This document shows positions 35,682-43,603 of a stretch of DNA of 57,676 nt, in pieces. Each line of letters begins with the position of its first letter. Position 1 is the stretch's first letter. This DNA is from Bacteroidota bacterium (GTDB taxonomy: Bacteria > Bacteroidota > Bacteroidia > Cytophagales > Cyclobacteriaceae): positions 1 through 57,676 of the forward strand of contig JAFDYY010000015.1 in the NCBI GenBank assembly GCA_018267195.1. The letters are read 5' to 3'. A program made the translations under genes and the position numbers. The notes below the pieces were generated by a model, which worked only from the letters and a program-made list of their open reading frames with translations, was not told the DNA's origin and searched no databases.

Positions 35682-37559
35682 ATGAGCGACACCATCCTTC
35701 ACGAATGCGGCATCGCCCTCATCCGATTGCGGAAGCCCCTTTCTTATTATATCGAAAAATACGGCCCTACCTATGCCATGAACAAGATGTATATCCTCAT
35801 GGAAAAGCAGCGCAATCGCGGGCAGGACGGAGCCGGCATAGCCAACATAAAAATAGATCAGAAGCCCGGGTATCGTTTTTTTAGCCGCTACCGCTCTATT
35901 AAACCCGACCCAGTGGCTCATCTCTTCAAAAAAATCTCTAAAAAATATAAGAAAGCCCAAAAAGAAGGAAAGGCTCAGTTTCGTGATGAACAATGGCTGA
36001 AAGAACATGTTGCTTTTTCAGGCGAACTCTGGTTGGGGCACCTGCGCTATGGCACCCACGGCATTAATAACATTGAAAGTGTGCACCCTTTTTTGCGCCA
36101 AAATAACTGGCGCAGCCGGAATCTGGTCATGGCCGGCAACTTCAACATGACCAATGTAGAAGAACTTTTTAATGTACTGGTAGGATTGGGGCAACACCCA
36201 AAAGACAAAGTAGATACCGTTACGGTGATGGAAAAGATCGGCCACTTTCTGGATGAAGAAGTGCAGACGCTTTTCGAGAAATACAAAGACCATTTTTCCA
36301 ATCAGGAAGTATCGGAAATTATTGAAAATGAAATTGATCTGCAACGCGTATTAAAACGGGCCTGCAAAGATTTTGATGGCGGATATGCCATGGCCGGATT
36401 AACCGGTTCGGGGTCGGCTTTTGTAGTACGCGACCCCTCCGGCATACGCCCGGCATTTTACTATGCCAACGATGAAGTAGTGGTGGTGGCCTCTGAAAAA
36501 CAAGCTATCAAAACAGCCTTTAATATAGAGTACGATCAGATTCTGGAAGTGCAACCCGGGCATGCCCTCATCATCAACAAAAGTGGGGAGTTCTATCAGA
36601 AGTCGATACTGACTCAACTCGAGAAAAAATCGTGCAGTTTCGAACGGATTTATTTTTCGCGCGGAACAGATCCCGAAATTTACCGCGAGCGAAAACAACT
36701 GGGCCGGTTGCTGGTGCCCCAGGTATTGAAAGCCATTAACTCGGATCTGAAAAACACGGTATTTTCGTATGTGCCCAACACGGCCGAAACCGCCTTTCTG
36801 GGAATGATGGAAGGAATTCAGGATTACCTCATCAACAAACAGAAGGATGTTATTCTGGATGGCAAGCCCTCGGTCGATTCGCTCGAAGAAATTTTGTCGT
36901 TCCGCCCCCGCACGGAAAAAATCGTTATTAAAGATGCCAAGTTGCGCACCTTCATTACCGATGACAACCACCGCGATGAAATGGTATCGCACGTGTACGA
37001 CACCACCTATGAAGTAGTAAACAAAGGAAAAGATACCTTGGTTATATTGGATGACTCCATCATACGCGGCACTACACTGGAGAAAAGTATTTTAAGAATG
37101 TTAGAGCGGCTTCATCCTAAAAAAATTGTTATTGTTTCGTCCGCTCCGCAAATCCGTTTTCCCGATTGTTACGGAATAGACATGAGCAAACTGGGCGAGT
37201 TCGTTGCTTTCCGGGCCATGGTTAAGTTGGTGAAAGAGCAAGGAAATGATTACTTATTGGGCGAAGTGTATGAGCAATGCCGAAGCCAAAACGATGGGCG
37301 CGAAAATTTTGTTAAACGATTGTACAAACTCTTTACACCCGACCAACTATCAGAGAAGATAACCGAAATTGTTAAGCCCGAAGGAATGAAAGCCGAACTG
37401 GAGGTAGTTTTTCAATCCATTGAAAACCTCCATAAAGCCATCCCTAACCATACGGGCGACTGGTATTTTACCGGAAACTTCCCCACACCGGGCGGCACGA
37501 AAGTGGCCAACCAAGCCTACATGAATTATATGGATGGAAAATTGGTGCGGGCGTATTAG
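35682..37559 (+). CDS. Long amidophosphoribosyltransferase-like enzyme (PurF family)
   Basis: About 625 aa from ATG 35682. The glutaminase half begins MSDTILHECGIALIR; Cys9 would be the nucleophile after removal of a short propeptide. NRGQDGAGIA, HLRYGTHG and the FDGGYAMAG block follow. The transferase half has YFSRGTDPEIYRERKQLG and the PRPP loop LVILDDSIIRGTTL. It is over 100 residues longer than ordinary PurF (about 470-510), with inserts in both halves, including 35-40 residues before LRTFITDDNH. It may be the purine enzyme or a paralogue with another amine acceptor; no other purine genes are near. Confidence 0.85.
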   Translation: MSDTILHECGIALIRLRKPLSYYIEKYGPTYAMNKMYILMEKQRNRGQDGAGIANIKIDQKPGYRFFSRYRSIKPDPVAHLFKKISKKYKKAQKEGKAQFRDEQWLKEHVAFSGELWLGHLRYGTHGINNIESVHPFLRQNNWRSRNLVMAGNFNMTNVEELFNVLVGLGQHPKDKVDTVTVMEKIGHFLDEEVQTLFEKYKDHFSNQEVSEIIENEIDLQRVLKRACKDFDGGYAMAGLTGSGSAFVVRDPSGIRPAFYYANDEVVVVASEKQAIKTAFNIEYDQILEVQPGHALIINKSGEFYQKSILTQLEKKSCSFERIYFSRGTDPEIYRERKQLGRLLVPQVLKAINSDLKNTVFSYVPNTAETAFLGMMEGIQDYLINKQKDVILDGKPSVDSLEEILSFRPRTEKIVIKDAKLRTFITDDNHRDEMVSHVYDTTYEVVNKGKDTLVILDDSIIRGTTLEKSILRMLERLHPKKIVIVSSAPQIRFPDCYGIDMSKLGEFVAFRAMVKLVKEQGNDYLLGEVYEQCRSQNDGRENFVKRLYKLFTPDQLSEKITEIVKPEGMKAELEVVFQSIENLHKAIPNHTGDWYFTGNFPTPGGTKVANQAYMNYMDGKLVRAY

Positions 37560-37587
37560 TATAATCTGAAGGCTATATTAGATTATA
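37560..37587. repeat. Inverted repeat after the PurF-like gene
   Basis: TATAATCT (37560-37567) and AGATTATA (37580-37587) form an 8-bp stem with a 12-base loop right at the stop codon. It lacks a T-tract, so terminator function is uncertain. Confidence 0.35.
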
Positions 37588-37615
37588 GCAAGTAACCCAC
37601 AAAATGTAGATTCTT

Positions 37616-37771
37616 TTACATCGGCTCGATAACAGAAATCGGAAATTGCAGCTTCCAGCTGTGGTAATATTCCATTTTGTTTCGCATCAGTTCTTCGTGA
37701 CTCTCTTGTAAGAGTTGTTTTCTAAAATCAGAAGTAGTGAAGCGATTAAGGTCGTCAGAATTTTTACCATA
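37616..37771 (-). pseudogene. Orphan coding fragment, in frame after the CPBP stop codon
   Basis: Starting directly after the TAA of the CPBP gene and in the same frame, 51 codons read YGKNSDDLNRFTTSDF through HEELMRNKMEYYHSWK to PISVIEPM and a TAA. It has protein-like composition but no start codon of its own near its beginning. It may be the tail of a lost gene, or an extension of the CPBP protein if the stop is read through. I do not recognise the family. Confidence 0.45.
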
Positions 37772-38620
37772 TTAGAACTGGTTATAAGTTTGAATTAAAA
37801 GCTCCTTATTCCACAATAACAAAATAAATCCAAGGGTAATCGGTACAAGTAGCAGAGAACCCTCTAATCCAAATTCTCCACCTGTAATAGCTGTTTTTGT
37901 TGAAAGATATTGAACAGAAAGTAAGCCATCTAATTTTTGTCCACTAACCGGAAATCCAAGTAGGTTTTGAAATAAATTCCAACTAAAGTGCAAACCTACC
38001 GGGTATGAAAGATTATTGTTTTTTAAATAGAGTATTGACATGAGCACACCTGACAAAAAGATATTGAGGAATCCAATCCAACCGAAGTTAGGATTAGCGA
38101 TATGAGCTAACGAAAAAATTAATGATGAAATTAATATGGCAGAACGAGTGCTCATTCTGTTCGTGAAATTCGTTAGAACAAAACCTCTAAAAATAACTTC
38201 TTCAGAAATCGCAACCATTAAAAAAAATAAGACTTGAATTACAAGATTATGAATGTCAAAAAAAACAAACGTTACAAATTTAAATATCAATAGAAATAGT
38301 ATGCAAGGAAGCATAACCAATAGTCCTACACTGACCCCTCTATAAAAATGATTTTGGTTAAATTCCATAACTTTTTCAATCGACCCTCCCTCAATTTTTT
38401 TCTTCATAACCCAGAATGAGGTTATTGCACTCAATAGGTTTGAAGATTCGGTGAGCATCAGGAAAAGTCGATCTTTAGCCAACATGAGATCAAATTGCTT
38501 TCGGGATATAAATAACTCCTCAAAATAGAACGGAACAACTATTATCAAATAGCACAACGAGGATATTAAAATCCAAATGAAAAGGAATTGGAATAGAAGA
38601 GCCCAACTATTTTTTTTCAT
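37772..38620 (-). CDS. CPBP-family intramembrane metalloprotease
   Basis: A 282-aa polytopic protein of the CPBP/Abi family. The glutamate pair and arginine of the site are in AISEEVIFRGFVLTNFTNR (about residues 139-157); the two histidine/asparagine motifs are ILISSLIFSLAHIANP and the following FLNIFLSG. Seven or eight membrane helices are predicted. Members mature prenylated or bacteriocin-type peptides, or give self-immunity. Base use here is clearly more AT-rich than in flanking genes, and the surrounding DNA holds gene fragments, pointing to a recent arrival. Confidence 0.9.
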   Translation of the reverse strand: MKKNSWALLFQFLFIWILISSLCYLIIVVPFYFEELFISRKQFDLMLAKDRLFLMLTESSNLLSAITSFWVMKKKIEGGSIEKVMEFNQNHFYRGVSVGLLVMLPCILFLLIFKFVTFVFFDIHNLVIQVLFFLMVAISEEVIFRGFVLTNFTNRMSTRSAILISSLIFSLAHIANPNFGWIGFLNIFLSGVLMSILYLKNNNLSYPVGLHFSWNLFQNLLGFPVSGQKLDGLLSVQYLSTKTAITGGEFGLEGSLLLVPITLGFILLLWNKELLIQTYNQF

Positions 38621-38674
38621 ATCATTAGATTTTAATAAACGGTCAAATTTTAAAACTCGACCCTCCCTTGCATA

Positions 38675-38927
38675 TTATGCTATTTCTCCACCACCACCTG
38701 ACCTCATCATACCAGCTGGAATGGCGACACTGCCTGCCGCATAGAAAAGGAACGGTATTGCTATTGCAGCACCTATCAGCCAGTAAGTAGTATCTTCAAA
38801 ATTATCTCAACGAATCAAAAAAACCTCTCAAAATTTCCTGGGGGTTATATAGTAGCAATGCGAGAATCAAAATCAAAACCCCTACTGCAACAATTTTGAG
38901 AAGTGAAATGGGCTCTTTCTTTTGCAT
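38675..38927 (-). pseudogene. Frameshifted small two-TM protein gene
   Basis: From ATG 38927 the first frame reads MQKKEPISLLKIVAVGVLIL and on to EILRGFFDSLR, stopping at 38802. Removing one A in TTGAGATAA restores a frame that continues DNFEDTTYWLIGAAIAIPFL and ends PAGMMRSGGGGEIA at a TAA at 38675. Together they give about 83 residues with two membrane helices and a Gly-rich end. The fit across the break is good, so a single-base insertion is likely, either a natural mutation or a sequencing error. It fills most of the 38621-39073 gap. Confidence 0.6.
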
Positions 38928-39073
38928 AGATTTAAGATATATAAGTGAATTTCAAATAAGCATGAGGAAAAGTTAAAGATTTTTTTAATTCTATAAACTA
39001 ATGTAAAAAAACACCGAGGTAAGTCTTTTATATTTTACTACAAATATGACTTCCTGATAAGTTAAAAAAACGG

Positions 39074-40039
39074 TTACCGCGCAGCCGTATCGTATTCAAT
39101 GTTCAGCACCACTTCATTCATGCACTTAAAATGCCCTTTAGGGCAACGATCATAGCCTATTTTAGAGCAGGGCCGGCAACCTAAATTTTTATTTTCCAGC
39201 GATGTAAACCGGGTACGGTAGGGATACATGCCAAAAGCGGGGATGGTGTTTCCCCAGATTACAAAAATTTCTTTTTTAAAAGCTGCCGCAATGTGCATGA
39301 GCCCGGTATCGTGGGTAAATACAAACCGGGCCTGTTTAATCAGGCTGGCCGATTGGTTGAGGTTATATTTTCCGCAGGCGTTAAAAACCATTCCGCCTAA
39401 TGCCTGCACCACCTTTTCTCCGTTCACAATATCTTCTTTGCCTCCCAGCAACACCACCGGCTGGTTAATATGGGCACACAACTCAATCATTCGGGGCACC
39501 GGTAGTTTTTTTGTTTCGTGCTGAGCCCCGATGGCATACACTATGTAGCCATTTTGGTGCGTGGTGGGCAGATGGTTCGGCCGTATTTCATCTTCTTCCG
39601 GAATAAAATAATCCAACCCCATTGCATCATTTTTTACACCCAGCAATTGGGCTGTTTGCATGTATCGGTCCACAATATGCACCTCGGGCAAATGGTTTAT
39701 CTTAAAATTAACCATCAGCCATTTTTCAATGTTAAGTTTATTAAAGGCAAAAGCCCGCACGCCCAGCCGCCATTTTATAATCCGAGTCCGAAGGTTATGG
39801 TGCAGGTCTATGATGTAATCGTATTCTTCGGTTTTGAGTTGAGCTATCAGTTCATCCAGTTTATCATCTAGAAAAAATAGCTTGTCTATATATGGGTTGT
39901 TTTCAAGGATGATTTGAAATTGTTTTTTGGTAACGTAGTGAACCACTACGCCCTCTATTTGTGTTTTGATGCAGCGCACCACCGGGGTTGTTAATACAAT
40001 ATCCCCTATGGAAGAAAAGCGGATGATCAGGATTTTCAT
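39074..40039 (-). CDS. Glycosyltransferase family 9 (heptosyltransferase type)
   Basis: A 321-aa GT-B enzyme of the ADP-heptose:LPS heptosyltransferase family. MKILIIRFSSIGDIVLTTPVVRCIK is the standard opening, YDYIIDLHHNLRTRI follows, and the C-terminal FVFTHDTGLMHIAAAFKKEIFVIWGNT is the nucleotide-sugar binding block. It adds a sugar, often heptose, to the lipopolysaccharide inner core in the cytoplasmic face. The C-terminal NLGCRPCSKIGYDRCPKGHFKCM cysteines are common in this family. It stands alone between the AT-rich patch and the divergent EVE gene. Confidence 0.92.
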   Translation of the reverse strand: MKILIIRFSSIGDIVLTTPVVRCIKTQIEGVVVHYVTKKQFQIILENNPYIDKLFFLDDKLDELIAQLKTEEYDYIIDLHHNLRTRIIKWRLGVRAFAFNKLNIEKWLMVNFKINHLPEVHIVDRYMQTAQLLGVKNDAMGLDYFIPEEDEIRPNHLPTTHQNGYIVYAIGAQHETKKLPVPRMIELCAHINQPVVLLGGKEDIVNGEKVVQALGGMVFNACGKYNLNQSASLIKQARFVFTHDTGLMHIAAAFKKEIFVIWGNTIPAFGMYPYRTRFTSLENKNLGCRPCSKIGYDRCPKGHFKCMNEVVLNIEYDTAAR

Positions 40040-40108
40040 TCGGTTTTAAAAATCAAAAATACAATTTAGTTTTTTGTGTACCTTTTAGCTCATTTCTAAA
40101 AAAATATC

Positions 40109-40510
40109 ATGAACTATTGGCTAACAAAAACCGAACCCGGTACCTACTCTTGGGGCGATCTGGCACGCGACCGCCAAACCACGTGGGATGGCGTGCGCAA
40201 CTTTCAGGCAAGGAACAACCTGAAGAACATGAAGAAAGACGACAGGGTTTTTATTTACCACAGTGGCGAAGAGAAAGCCATAGTAGGGATAGCTACGGTG
40301 AGTCGTGAGTTTTTTCCTGACCCCCAAGATGCCGCGTGGGCAGCCGTAGCATTAAGCTATTATAAACCATTAAAAAATCCTGTTACGCTGGCGCAGATAA
40401 AGTCGGACAAAAAACTGGCGGGGATGGTACTGGTAAAAGCTTCGCGGTTGTCGGTGCAACCGGTAAAGAAAGAAGAATTTGATTTAGTGGTTTTGCTGAG
40501 CGAGAAATAA
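40109..40510 (+). CDS. EVE-domain protein
   Basis: A 133-aa protein consisting of one EVE domain. MNYWLTKTEPGTYSWGDL, the TTWDGVRNFQARNNLK segment and DRVFIYHSGEEKAIVGIATV are near-identical in pattern to the bacterial EVE family related to thymocyte nuclear protein 1. EVE belongs to the PUA-like/YTH superfamily that binds modified bases in DNA or RNA; function in bacteria is unsettled, with proposed links to modified-base recognition. It is followed 2 bases later by a secreted-protein gene. Confidence 0.93.
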   Translation: MNYWLTKTEPGTYSWGDLARDRQTTWDGVRNFQARNNLKNMKKDDRVFIYHSGEEKAIVGIATVSREFFPDPQDAAWAAVALSYYKPLKNPVTLAQIKSDKKLAGMVLVKASRLSVQPVKKEEFDLVVLLSEK

Positions 40511-40512
40511 TT

Positions 40513-42129
40513 ATGATAAGCCGCCTTTCATTTATACTTTTTTTTCTAGCTCGAATTTCTTCGGTTGTTTTTTTTCTTTCCTCTCCGGCTTACCTGTTGG
40601 CTCAGGCTAAGCTAGTGGCACGCTACGAAAGACCTTATAACAGCAACGATCACGAATTTATTGTGCAACCGATGGAAGGGCACGGTCTGGCCATGATACG
40701 CGATGAAGACAAATTTGAAAAAGGCAAAAAAAAATGGGAGGTAACTTTTGTTGACGCTGCCCTGCATCAATTCTGGCAAATTGAATTATATGTAGATATC
40801 CGGAAAAATATTATAGGGCACGATTTTTATCAAGGCAATGTTTACCTCATTTATCAGGAAACAGAAATTTCGCGCGAAATAATTTTAGTAGAAATCAACC
40901 CGGCTACCCAATCCTATAAGGCGCACAGCTTTAAACCCGAGGCCGATATCCGGTTTGTCTATTTTACCATCGTAAAATCAAAAGCCATTTTTGGAGGCTA
41001 CATACAAAGCGAGGCTACTTTATTTATGTATGATATGGACAATGAAGTGGCGCGCGTCATTCCCGGCACCTTCCGGCCCAAGGTAGAGTTGCTCGACATC
41101 CGCACCAATGTAAACGGTACATTTAATGTCATCCTCAAAGAAAAACCCAACAAACTGGTAATCCACACCTTTGACGAAACCGGAGTTATGTTATTTGAAA
41201 AAATAATTACCATCGAAGACAAGAAGACAATTCTGGAAGCACAGACCAGTACACTGGAGCGCGATGAAATGGTCATTATGGGGACGTGGACATTTGGGAA
41301 CAACAAACTGGCTTCGGGAATATTTTCGGTAGTAGTTGATGTAACCCAAGACCAGCCGGTAAATTATTACTGGCTTACCGAACTTGAGCATTTTTTAGAT
41401 TATCAAAAACCAGAGAAGGCTGCTAAATTAAAGGCAAAAAACAAATGGCGGAAAGAGCGGGGCAAGTCTTCAAACTTCCGGGTAAACTTATCGGTTGAAC
41501 ACATCAAAGAAAGTAAAAATGGTTTTTTCCTGCTGACCGAAGCGTATGAGGCTCCGGCCTCCTATTATAATTCGCGGTGGAGTTCTCCTTACGGGTATAG
41601 CCCTTATAGTTATTACTCTCCTTATAATGGCGGATATTATCCTTACGCTTTCAATTCCATGCCCAGCCGGTATTATTATCCGTATGGCTCCCCTTACACT
41701 CCTTATGGCAGTTCCTCCAACTACAATTCCACTAATCAAATGCGGATTTTTCAAACCTCTTTAGCTTACTTCGACCTGAAGGGGAAACTGCTGCACGACC
41801 GTTCGCTTAAATTCAAAGAAATAAAAATGACCACCAAAGATCAAGTTTCCGATTTTGTGGAATACGAAGGTGTTGTTACGCTAGCCTGTAAAAACGAACA
41901 GGAAATTAATATTGAGTATGCCCGAGACGATGGCTCGGAACCGGTAGCACAAAAACTAACTACTGTAATGGATGAAAATGAAACATCGAAATCAGAGTCG
42001 CAGGAAAACAGTGGCATCCGTGCCTGGTACGATGGGTATTTTTATGTATTCGGCTACCAAACCGTAAAAAATAATATTAACCGAAAGTCGCGCGATGTTT
42101 TCTACATCAATAAAATAAAAGGAGGCTGA
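40513..42129 (+). CDS. Secreted protein with Tyr/Pro/Ser-rich insert
   Basis: A 538-aa protein with a signal peptide (residues 1-30, ending LLAQ). The body has repeating beta-strand sequences with Asp/Glu-rich turns and no clear named domain; a beta-propeller is possible. Residues about 350-408 are a low-complexity stretch of Tyr, Pro, Ser, Gly and Asn with repeated Ser-Pro-Tyr and Tyr-Pro-Tyr units. The protein continues on both sides of it in ordinary composition. It is probably periplasmic or outer-membrane associated. Located 2 bases after the EVE gene and 12 bases before rimB. Confidence 0.7.
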   Translation: MISRLSFILFFLARISSVVFFLSSPAYLLAQAKLVARYERPYNSNDHEFIVQPMEGHGLAMIRDEDKFEKGKKKWEVTFVDAALHQFWQIELYVDIRKNIIGHDFYQGNVYLIYQETEISREIILVEINPATQSYKAHSFKPEADIRFVYFTIVKSKAIFGGYIQSEATLFMYDMDNEVARVIPGTFRPKVELLDIRTNVNGTFNVILKEKPNKLVIHTFDETGVMLFEKIITIEDKKTILEAQTSTLERDEMVIMGTWTFGNNKLASGIFSVVVDVTQDQPVNYYWLTELEHFLDYQKPEKAAKLKAKNKWRKERGKSSNFRVNLSVEHIKESKNGFFLLTEAYEAPASYYNSRWSSPYGYSPYSYYSPYNGGYYPYAFNSMPSRYYYPYGSPYTPYGSSSNYNSTNQMRIFQTSLAYFDLKGKLLHDRSLKFKEIKMTTKDQVSDFVEYEGVVTLACKNEQEINIEYARDDGSEPVAQKLTTVMDENETSKSESQENSGIRAWYDGYFYVFGYQTVKNNINRKSRDVFYINKIKGG

Positions 42130-42141
42130 TATTTTTTAATC

Positions 42142-42579
42142 ATGGGAGAATATGTATTAAAAGTGCTGGGGCGGTCCGACCGGGTAGATCTTCCCGAACT
42201 AGGTCTGGAAAATATTCACGCCAAAATAGATACCGGGGCTTATACCTGCAGCCTTCATTGCTCTACGGCACAAGTAGTAAATGGCAAGTTAGAGTTTACC
42301 TTGCTTGATGAAGAACACCCCGAGTTTACCGGAAGAAAGTATACTTTTAAAAAATTTGACAGGCGCGAAATAAAAAACTCATTTGGCGAAGCCGAGTTGC
42401 GCTATGTTATCAAAACCAAAATCAAAATATTCGACCAGCTTATCCGGGCGGAGTTTTCGTTAAGTAACCGGGGAAATTTAAAATTTCCGGTATTGCTCGG
42501 AAGAAAGATAGTGCGTAAACGTTTTCTGATAGACGTTGCAAAAAAAGATTTATCTTTCCTTAGCAAAGGAAGCCTTTAA
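42142..42579 (+). CDS. rimB: RimB-type ATP-dependent zinc protease (retropepsin-like)
   Basis: A 145-aa protein of the Zn_protease/RimB family. LENIHAKIDTGAYTCSLHC contains the D-T-G-A aspartic motif of a retropepsin-like fold, and FPVLLGRKIVRKRFLIDVAKK is the conserved closing block. RimB has been reported to remove glutamate residues added by RimK to ribosomal protein S6. The rimK gene lies 67 bases downstream, the usual arrangement, so the pair can add and trim poly-glutamate tails. Confidence 0.88.
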   Translation: MGEYVLKVLGRSDRVDLPELGLENIHAKIDTGAYTCSLHCSTAQVVNGKLEFTLLDEEHPEFTGRKYTFKKFDRREIKNSFGEAELRYVIKTKIKIFDQLIRAEFSLSNRGNLKFPVLLGRKIVRKRFLIDVAKKDLSFLSKGSL

Positions 42580-42646
42580 TGGTATTGCTTGTAAAGAAAT
42601 CTTTTGCTGGTACATTTTTTAAACCAACCTCCTTTTCCGTTTTATC

Positions 42647-43555
42647 ATGAACATTGCCATTCTCTCCCGCGACCCCAAACTATACTCTACCCGCAGGCTG
42701 AAAGAAGCCGGAGAAAAACGCGGCCACAACGTAGAGATTATCGATCACATGAAATGCGTGCTGTTGATCGAAAAGAAAAACCCAACGGTTTGGCACAAAG
42801 GGCGTAAGTTAGATTACTTCGATGCCATTATCCCCCGCATTGGGGCATCGGTTACCTTTTATGGAGCAGCCGTGGTACGCCAGTTTGAAATGATGAAAGT
42901 CTTTACCGCCATCGAGTCGCAAGCACTCATCCGTTCGCGCGATAAGTTGAGAAGCCTGCAAATATTATCGCGGGCCGGCCTGGATTTGCCCAAAACAGTT
43001 TTTATGGATTACAGCAAAAATACGGAGGGCATTATAGAATCGGTGGGCGGGGCGCCTGTAGTCATAAAGTTACTCGAAGGAACCCAGGGGGTTGGCGTGG
43101 TGCTCGCTGAAAATAAAAAAGCAGCCCGATCGGTAATTGAAGCCTTTCATGGGGTAAAGACGCGCATCATCGTACAAGAATTTATTAAAGAAGCCAAAGG
43201 GGCCGACATCCGGGCCTTTGTAGTGAATGGCGAAGTGGTAGGTGCCATGCGCAGGCAAGCCCGCGATGGTGAATTTCGAAGTAACCTTCACCGGGGCGGC
43301 TATGCCACCGTAGTAAAATTAAACCGGCATGAAAAACACACCGCTATCGTGGCCGCTAAAAAAATGGGGCTCGGTATAGCCGGGGTAGATATGCTGCCCA
43401 GCAAACGCGGACCACTGATTATTGAGGTTAACTCATCGCCCGGCCTGGAGGGAATAGAGGGCGCTACCAAAGTCGATATAGCCGGAAAAATTTATCAATA
43501 CATAGAGCTGCATGCCGGCAAGAAAAAAATTCAAAAAGATAAAATTAATGCCTGA
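42647..43555 (+). CDS. rimK: Ribosomal protein S6 glutamate ligase (RimK)
   Basis: A 302-aa ATP-grasp ligase. [84 protein letters not shown] and [20 protein letters not shown] follow RimK block by block. It adds glutamates to the C-terminus of S6 or related targets using ATP. It is the second RimK-like ligase in the window, but unlike the one at 7176 it has no RLAN domain and is paired with rimB, so the two likely act on different substrates. Confidence 0.93.
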   Translation: MNIAILSRDPKLYSTRRLKEAGEKRGHNVEIIDHMKCVLLIEKKNPTVWHKGRKLDYFDAIIPRIGASVTFYGAAVVRQFEMMKVFTAIESQALIRSRDKLRSLQILSRAGLDLPKTVFMDYSKNTEGIIESVGGAPVVIKLLEGTQGVGVVLAENKKAARSVIEAFHGVKTRIIVQEFIKEAKGADIRAFVVNGEVVGAMRRQARDGEFRSNLHRGGYATVVKLNRHEKHTAIVAAKKMGLGIAGVDMLPSKRGPLIIEVNSSPGLEGIEGATKVDIAGKIYQYIELHAGKKKIQKDKINA

Positions 43556-43558
43556 GAT

Positions 43559-43566
43559 TACTTTTG
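43559..43566 (+). promoter_or_regulatory. -7 box of the second TPR histidine kinase gene
   Basis: TACTTTTG matches TAnnTTTG exactly, 37 bases before the ATG at 43604. No -33 TTG at normal spacing. Confidence 0.4.
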
Positions 43567-43603
43567 CTAAGGATCCTTTCGGTTGTACTCATTCTTTCGT
43601 TTT

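Noticed and set aside
41488..41754. Open frame on the minus strand opposite the Tyr-rich insert
   Set aside because: It mirrors the low-complexity codons of the real gene and has a biased, Ile/Arg-rich product without recognisable features.
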